From Actinomadura macra NBRC 14102 (lineage in GTDB: Bacteria > Actinomycetota > Actinomycetes > Streptosporangiales > Streptosporangiaceae), in assembly GCF_001552215.1 (NCBI RefSeq), contig NZ_BCQT01000033.1, forward strand, positions 1-54,676: 54,676 bases of DNA. The letters are read 5' to 3'. Made by a program: the position numbers and the translations under genes. The notes beneath the pieces were generated by a model that saw only the letters and a list, made by a program, of their open reading frames with translations, had not been told where the DNA came from and made no database searches. Position 1 is the stretch's first letter, and every line of letters starts with the position of its first letter. Of the stretch, positions 50,237 through 54,676 are shown in pieces.

Positions 50237-51398
50237 GGCGGCCGATGATCATTTTCTGGATGTCGGCGGTGCCCTCCCCGATCAGCAGCATCGGCGCCTC
50301 CCGGTAAAGACGTTCGATCTCGTACTCGGTGGAGTAGGCGTAGCCGCCGTGGATGCGGAACGCGTCCTCCACGACCTCCTTGCAGTACTCGCTCGCGAGG
50401 TACTTGGCCATGCCGGCCTCCAGGTCGTTGCGCTCACCGGAATCCTTACGCCGCGCCGCCATCACCGTCATCTGGTGGGCGGCCTCGACCTTGGTGGCCA
50501 TCTCGGCGAGACGGAACAGGACGGCCTGGTGCTCGGCGATCGGCCGGCCGAACGTCTCACGCCGCCGCGCGTAGTCGAGTGCCAGCTCGTAGGCGCGCCG
50601 GGCGACGCCGCAGCCGCGGGCGGCGACGTTGACGCGGCCGACCTCCACGCCGTCCATCATCTGGTAGAAGCCCTTGCCGGGCGTGCCGCCGAGGATCTGG
50701 CCGGAGGGGACGCGGAACGCGTCGAAGAGCAGCTCGGTGGTGTCGACGCCCTTGTAGCCCATCTTCTCGATCTTGCCCGGAACGGTCAGACCGGGCGCGA
50801 CCTCGCCGAAGCCGGGGGCCTTGTCGACCAGGAAGGCGGTCATGCCCCGGTGGCCGGCCTGGGGATCGGTCTTGGTCAGGACGGCGACGAGGTGGGCGGA
50901 GGCGCCGTTGGTCACCCACATCTTCCGGCCGTCGATGACGTGGTGGTCGCCGTCGGGGACGGCTCGGGTCCTGATCGCCGAGACGTCCGAGCCACAGTCG
51001 GGCTCGGTCATCGAGAACGCGCCGCGGACCTCGCCGGTGGCCATCTCCGGCAGGTAGTGGGCCCGCTGCTCGTCCGTGCCGTGGTGCGCGATCATCCAGG
51101 CGACGATGAAGTGGGTGTTGACGATGCCCGAGACGCTCATCCAGCCGCGCGCCAGCTCCTCCACGACCAGGGCGTAGGTCAGCAGCGACTCGCCGAGGCC
51201 GCCGTACTCCTCGTCGATCGTGAGGCCGAACAGGCCCATCTCCCGCATGCCCTCCACGATCGTCCGCGGGTACTCGTCGGCGTGCTCCAGATCCGTGGCG
51301 ACCGGGATGATCTCCCTGTCGACGAACGTGCGCACGGTCGCGATGATCTCCTTCTGCTCGTCCGACAGGCCGTGCGTCTGCTGGAGCCTGCTCACCAT
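50220..51398 (-). CDS. Acyl-CoA dehydrogenase
   Basis: 392 residues, full length. GLFGLTIDEEYGGLGESLLT, GAFSMTEPDCGSDVSAIRTR (flavin-binding) and KMWVTNGASAHLVAVLTKTD are standard. GRVNVAARGCGVARRAYELA and FGRPIAEHQAVLFRLAEMAT lie in the C-domain, and the catalytic base Glu375 is in LLIGEGTADIQ. It makes the first alpha-beta double bond in beta-oxidation of an acyl-CoA; the chain is not known. ATG at 51398 with GGGAGG five bases upstream. The enoyl-CoA hydratase gene upstream (26-base gap) makes a two-gene pathway unit. Confidence 0.95.
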   Translation of the reverse strand: MVSRLQQTHGLSDEQKEIIATVRTFVDREIIPVATDLEHADEYPRTIVEGMREMGLFGLTIDEEYGGLGESLLTYALVVEELARGWMSVSGIVNTHFIVAWMIAHHGTDEQRAHYLPEMATGEVRGAFSMTEPDCGSDVSAIRTRAVPDGDHHVIDGRKMWVTNGASAHLVAVLTKTDPQAGHRGMTAFLVDKAPGFGEVAPGLTVPGKIEKMGYKGVDTTELLFDAFRVPSGQILGGTPGKGFYQMMDGVEVGRVNVAARGCGVARRAYELALDYARRRETFGRPIAEHQAVLFRLAEMATKVEAAHQMTVMAARRKDSGERNDLEAGMAKYLASEYCKEVVEDAFRIHGGYAYSTEYEIERLYREAPMLLIGEGTADIQKMIIGRRLLED

Positions 51399-51424
51399 CG
51401 GTCGCCTCCCAGGTCGGCGTGCTG

Positions 51425-52201
51425 TCAGCGCCCCTCGAAGCGGGGCGGTCTGCGCTCGGCGAACGCGGCGCGTCCCTCGGCGAAGTCGACGGTGCCGAAC
51501 AGGGCGGCCTGCTCCAGGCATTCGGCCTCCATGAGCCGCTCCAGGCCGTCACCTACGAGCAGGCGCTTGGCGGCGGCGACGGAGAGCGGGGCGAGCGCTG
51601 CGGCACCGGCGGCGCGTTCCAGCGCGGCGGCCAACGCCGCGCCGGGCGGGGCCAGTGAGTCGGCGAGCCCGATCTCGTAGGCGCGGGACGCGGGCACGGG
51701 TGTGCCGAACAGGAGCATGTCCCTGGCGCGGCCCATTCCGACCCGCCGCGGGAGGGTCCAGAGAAGTCCGCCGTCCGGGACGAGGCCGACCTTGCCGAAC
51801 GCCGCGACGAAGCGCGCGTCCTCGGCGGCGACCACGTGGTCGCAGACCGCGGCGAGGGAGACGCCGAGGCCGGCGGCGACGCCCTCGATTGCGGCGATCA
51901 CGGGGGTACCGCCTGTGGCGATCAGACGGACGGTCTCGTGCAGCGGCGCGAGCCGCGCCCGCACCGCATCCGGTCCCGCGCCCTCCATGGAGCGGACGTC
52001 CCCACCCGCGGAGAAGGTGCCACCGGCGCCGGTCAGTACGACGGCGCGCACGGCAGGGTCGTCCACGGCGCGCCGGAGCTCGTCCCGGAGGAGCTCGCGC
52101 GTCGGGACGTCGATCGCGTTGCGGACCTCGGGGCGGTCGAGTGTGAGCACGCGGGTGGCGTCGTGGCCGGTCACCGTGATCAAGCGAGCCCTCCCGGACA
52201 T
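51425..52201 (-). CDS. Enoyl-CoA hydratase/isomerase
   Basis: 258 residues. RVLTLDRPEVRNAIDVPTRE and FSAGGDVRSMEGAG (first oxyanion NH) and AAIEGVAAGLGVSLAAVCDH (second) are crotonase blocks, followed by FVAAFGKVGLVPDGGLLWTL, where the usual second Glu is replaced by Asp and Gly. It probably adds water to or moves the double bond of the acyl-CoA made by the adjacent dehydrogenase. The ATG at 52201 has no ribosome site; TATATC about 9 bases upstream suggests a leaderless message. Older glpK debris lies directly before it. Confidence 0.92.
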   Translation of the reverse strand: MSGRARLITVTGHDATRVLTLDRPEVRNAIDVPTRELLRDELRRAVDDPAVRAVVLTGAGGTFSAGGDVRSMEGAGPDAVRARLAPLHETVRLIATGGTPVIAAIEGVAAGLGVSLAAVCDHVVAAEDARFVAAFGKVGLVPDGGLLWTLPRRVGMGRARDMLLFGTPVPASRAYEIGLADSLAPPGAALAAALERAAGAAALAPLSVAAAKRLLVGDGLERLMEAECLEQAALFGTVDFAEGRAAFAERRPPRFEGR

Positions 52202-52430
52202 TTTTTGTACGATATAGGGGCCTGCTCGCAGGCCTGGAGGGCGCCCATCAACCCGGCAGATCGTCCCAGAAGCGCTGGGCGTCCAGGTGCGCGACCAGCA
52301 CGTGCCGGCGCGCCGGATGTGCGCGCGCGCACGTCCGAGGTCGCCAGGCGAGGAGATGGCCACCGCCCCGGTTTCGCCGTCCCCGCGTGCCCCGCGCGCG
52401 CTACCGATCCGCCGGGTCCCCGTCGCCCGA

Positions 52431-52972
52431 CCGATGGCGATCGAGCCCTCCAGCGCGTACACGGCGGGCTCGTCGCCGATCTTGTAGCCGACGGTGGTGA
52501 GCAGCCCGTTGCCCGCCCGCACCGGCGTCGTCCCGGTGTTCATCAGCAGGAACGCGCCGGTCCCGTAGGTGCGCTTGGTCTCACCCGGCGCGAAGCAGGT
52601 CGGCCCGCACAGCGCGGCCTGCTGGTCGCCGAGGGCCGCGCCGATGAGCACGCCGGGGAAGACCTTGCGCGCCGTCCCGTACGTCTCGGTGGACGACTTG
52701 ATCTGCGGCAGCATCACCTCCGGGACGCCGAAGAACGCGAGCAGATCGTCGTCCCAGGACAGGGTGTGCAGGTCCATCAGCAGAGTGCGGCTGGCGTTCG
52801 TCACATCGGTGACGTGGACACCGCCGTCCACACCGCCGCTGAGGTTCCAGATCAGCCAGCTTTCCATCGTGCCGAACAGCACCTCGCCGCGCTCGGCGCG
52901 CCCGCGCAGGCCCGCCGTGTGGTCGAGCAGCCAGCGGATGCGCGGCGCCGAGAAGTAGGTCGCCAGCGGACG
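52431..52972 (-). pseudogene. Glycerol kinase (glpK), internal fragment
   Basis: The minus strand gives PLATYFSAPRIRWLLDHTAG, FGTMESWLIWNLSGG, TDVTNASRTLLMDL, GAALGDQQAALCGPTCFAPG, KRTYGTGAFLLMNTG and ALEGSIAIG. This is the middle of GlpK from about residue 130 to just past 330 of the normal 500. The first 125 residues were removed with the 3' end of the IclR gene. After GSIAIG the match stops, and about 230 bases of unrelated debris separate it from the enoyl-CoA hydratase, including a short reading HVLVAHLDAQRFWDDLPG that I do not recognise. The gene is dead. Confidence 0.88.
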
Positions 52973-53549
52973 ACTCCTCCGCCTCGGCGGCCCATCCGTT
53001 CTCGCGGACGCGGGTCGCGGCGCGGGCCAGGTCGCGCGGCTCGGTGATCGTCCGGCGGCAGTACGACTCCAGGATGGTGTCGCGAACCGAGGCCGCCGCG
53101 TTGGCGTCGTGCGCGGGCAGCGCCTTGCCGAGCGCCGTCGCGTGCAGCGGCAGCAGCGACCCGACGTCCATCGCCTGGGGCGTGTCGTCCGGCCGGAACA
53201 CATGGTGGACGGCCAGGACCCGCCCCTCCAGCAGCGTCCCGATCCGGACGGCCTCGCCGCTGCGCGAGGCGAGCGCGTCGGCCCAGTTGATCGCGCGCGA
53301 ACGCAGCTCGTTGACGTCCAGATAGCTGGTGCCGAGATGCAGCAGCGCGGCGCCGAGCCGGTACTTGCCTGTGCCGCCGTCCTGCTCGACGAATCCGACG
53401 CGCTCCAGCGTGCGCAGGATGCCGTGCGCGGTGCCGCGGGCGAGGCCGAGGGAACCGGCGATCTCCCCCACCCCGAGCCGCCCCGAGCTCGCGGCCAGCA
53501 GTCGCAAGATCGCGGCGGCCCGTTCGATCGACTGCACTGGCCCGGGCAT
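52973..53549 (-). pseudogene. IclR-family regulator (GylR type), 3' end deleted and joined to glpK
   Basis: From ATG at 53549 the first 192 residues are an IclR regulator: SIERAAAILRLLAASSGRLG, VGEIAGSLGLARGTAHGILR (HTH), VGFVEQDGGTGKYRLGAALL and PLHATALGKALPAHDANAAA. At AEAEE (52974) it changes to the glpK fragment in a different frame; the IclR frame runs on to a stop at 52581 in nonsense sequence. About 60-70 C-terminal residues, the end of the ligand domain, are gone. The HTH is intact, so a truncated DNA-binding protein could still be made. In Streptomyces this regulator (GylR) controls the glycerol operon. Confidence 0.85.
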
Positions 53550-53580
53550 GGATCCGATGCTAGGTCCCGCGGGCAGGACG

Positions 53581-53593
53581 CCGACAATGTCGG
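53581..53593. promoter_or_regulatory. Palindrome CCGACA-A-TGTCGG, probable IclR/GylR operator 1
   Basis: A perfect 13-base palindrome, 32 bases before the IclR start codon. The same core is repeated before glpF at 53694. Confidence 0.65.
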
Positions 53594-53667
53594 CAGCCGT
53601 CGTCATCACCGTCGCGTGCCCGTGAGCTGCCCGAATTCGGTGATCTTGTGCACAGGTGGAGGGTAAC

Positions 53668-53685
53668 CGCCGCCGAACGGCGGCG
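53668..53685. repeat. Inverted repeat CGCCGCCG/CGGCGGCG
   Basis: CGCCGCCG (53668-53675), AA, CGGCGGCG (53678-53685). Between the two operator palindromes; possibly a further regulatory element, possibly chance in GC-rich DNA. Confidence 0.3.
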
Positions 53686-53693
53686 AAAGTGTT

Positions 53694-53704
53694 CGACATT
53701 GTCG
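53694..53704. promoter_or_regulatory. Palindrome CGACA-T-TGTCG, probable IclR/GylR operator 2
   Basis: CGACATTGTCGGCAG here and CGACAATGTCGGCAG at 53582-53596 differ by one base in the centre. It lies about 84 bases before the glpF ATG, so glpF is probably controlled by the broken regulator. Confidence 0.65.
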
Positions 53705-53787
53705 GCAGACCTCTGTTGTCAGGCGCTCCGTCGCGACCTACCGTCCAGGCCACCACGCCCCACCCCCGTGTGCCGAGGAGAGCAGAC

Positions 53788-54606
53788 ATGGCGGAACGAC
53801 CGAGGATTCCGACGCTTGCCGGCGAGCTCGCCGCGGAGTTCGCCGGCACCCTGATCCTCATCCTGTTCGGTGTCGGCGTCGTCGCGCAGGTCGCGGCCGC
53901 CGGGATCGGCGACCACGACAGCATCGCCTGGGCCTGGGGCATCGGTGTGACGCTCGGTGTCTACGTCGCCGCGCGGATCAGCGGCGCGCACCTGAACCCG
54001 GCCGTGACCGTCGCCCTCGCCGTCTTCAGGGAGTTCCCGTGGCGCAAGGCGGCGCCCTACATCGCCGCCCAGACCGTGGGGGCGTTCGTCGCCGCGCTGA
54101 TCGTTCGGTGGAATTACGGCGAGGTCCTGGCCAAGGCCGACCCCGGCCACACCATCAAGACGCAGGGCGTCTTCTCGACCCTGCCGGGCAACGGGGAACT
54201 CCCGATCGGGACGTGGGGCGCGTTCCGCGACCAGGTGATCGGCACCGCCATCCTGCTGTTCGTGATCAAGGCTGTCACGGACGCGCGCAACGCGCCGCCG
54301 CTCGCCAACCTGGCGCCGTTCATCATCGGCCTGCTGGTGGTGGCGATCGGCATGGCCTGGGGAACGGACGCCGGTTACGCGATCAACCCGGCGCGCGACT
54401 TCGGGCCGCGCCTCGCCTCGTTCCTCACCGGTTACGGCTCCGCATGGCGGGACCAGCACGGTGACCTCTACTTCTGGGTGCCGATCATCGGCCCGCTGAT
54501 CGGCGGTGTGCTCGGCGCCGGGCTGTACAAGGCGCTGATCGGACGGTTCCTGCCGGACGATGCCGCCTCCGGCGGGCGGCCCGAACCCGAGTACGAGGCG
54601 GCGTGA
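53788..54606 (+). CDS. glpF: Glycerol uptake facilitator (aquaglyceroporin)
   Basis: 272 residues from ATG at 53788 with GAGGAG upstream. Six membrane helices and the two half-helix pore motifs are seen: NPA at 70-72 (SGAHLNPAVTVALAV) and NPARD at 200-204 (GYAINPARDFGPRL). The Asp after NPAR is the mark of glycerol-conducting members rather than water channels. The loop before the last helices (WRDQHGDLYFWVPIIGPLIG) matches bacterial GlpF. It lets glycerol diffuse across the membrane; trapping needs glycerol kinase, whose local gene is broken. It is divergent from the truncated IclR gene. Confidence 0.95.
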   Translation: MAERPRIPTLAGELAAEFAGTLILILFGVGVVAQVAAAGIGDHDSIAWAWGIGVTLGVYVAARISGAHLNPAVTVALAVFREFPWRKAAPYIAAQTVGAFVAALIVRWNYGEVLAKADPGHTIKTQGVFSTLPGNGELPIGTWGAFRDQVIGTAILLFVIKAVTDARNAPPLANLAPFIIGLLVVAIGMAWGTDAGYAINPARDFGPRLASFLTGYGSAWRDQHGDLYFWVPIIGPLIGGVLGAGLYKALIGRFLPDDAASGGRPEPEYEAA

Positions 54607-54676
54607 CCCACCCCTGCCGCGCCCGCAGCCCCCTTCCCCGTCCGCAGGCCATCCCCGACCCCACAGGAGATCCCGC

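Noticed and set aside
51425..53587. One 720-codon minus-strand frame
   Set aside because: It joins the enoyl-CoA hydratase, the glpK fragment and nonsense from the IclR gene by chance; only the parts listed are homologous to known proteins.

Overview
The window is high-GC actinomycete chromosome. The codon use, the heavy use of GTG/TTG starts, the F420-type oxidoreductase, the XRE-DUF5753 regulator, the Mycobacterium-like KstR2 cholesterol cluster and the style of the intergenic repeats suggest a soil actinomycete of the Actinomadura/Thermomonosporaceae or Streptosporangiales kind. That placement is inference; no rRNA or other marker gene is present. I found no tRNA, rRNA or CRISPR array.

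Left part (about 1-13 kb) is accessory and decayed. An IS3-family element enters from the left edge and cuts off a DUF488 gene. A RidA/WYL-regulator divergent pair follows, then a transposase remnant, an unknown HTH-like gene, an aldo/keto reductase and a Ser/Thr kinase remnant without its catalytic core. Then come a TenA-like gene, citrate synthase, a cytochrome P450, an unknown gene, a remnant of a gene that is intact at 24.9-26.3 kb, a double MazG-like protein, a DUF6504-like gene, a broken alpha/beta hydrolase and a DUF4291 gene.

Middle (13-38 kb) is mostly intact. It holds a TetR/LLM-oxidoreductase divergent pair, a NarL-type two-component system, an XRE-DUF5753 regulator, a thioesterase, an altered APH-fold protein, a TetR regulator with its own operator copied in front of the next gene, a VOC protein and a methyltransferase. 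A tightly coupled four-gene cassette (22837-27686) encodes a predicted winged-helix protein, an Fe-S PD-(D/E)XK nuclease, a protein with a barrel-like C-terminal region and an SF1B-type helicase. Read together these resemble a Dna2-type helicase-nuclease split over several genes, and this is the most interesting system here. An orphan ABC ATPase, small unknown genes, a coiled-coil protein, proline iminopeptidase, HrpA and a kinase fused to a lysozyme-like (SLT) domain follow.

Right part (38.9-54.7 kb) is metabolic. It has a membrane-haem plus NuoF-like/ferredoxin redox pair, an internally deleted acyl-CoA dehydrogenase, and an NmrA/AraC divergent pair. Next is the Rv3548c-Rv3553-like cluster (two SDRs divergent from echA20-ipdA-ipdB-ipdC, with a KstR2-like palindrome between them) for degrading the last steroid rings. 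It ends with an aldo/keto reductase, an acyl-CoA dehydrogenase and enoyl-CoA hydratase pair, and a glycerol locus in which an IclR gene and glpK have been fused and destroyed by deletion while the divergent glpF is intact.
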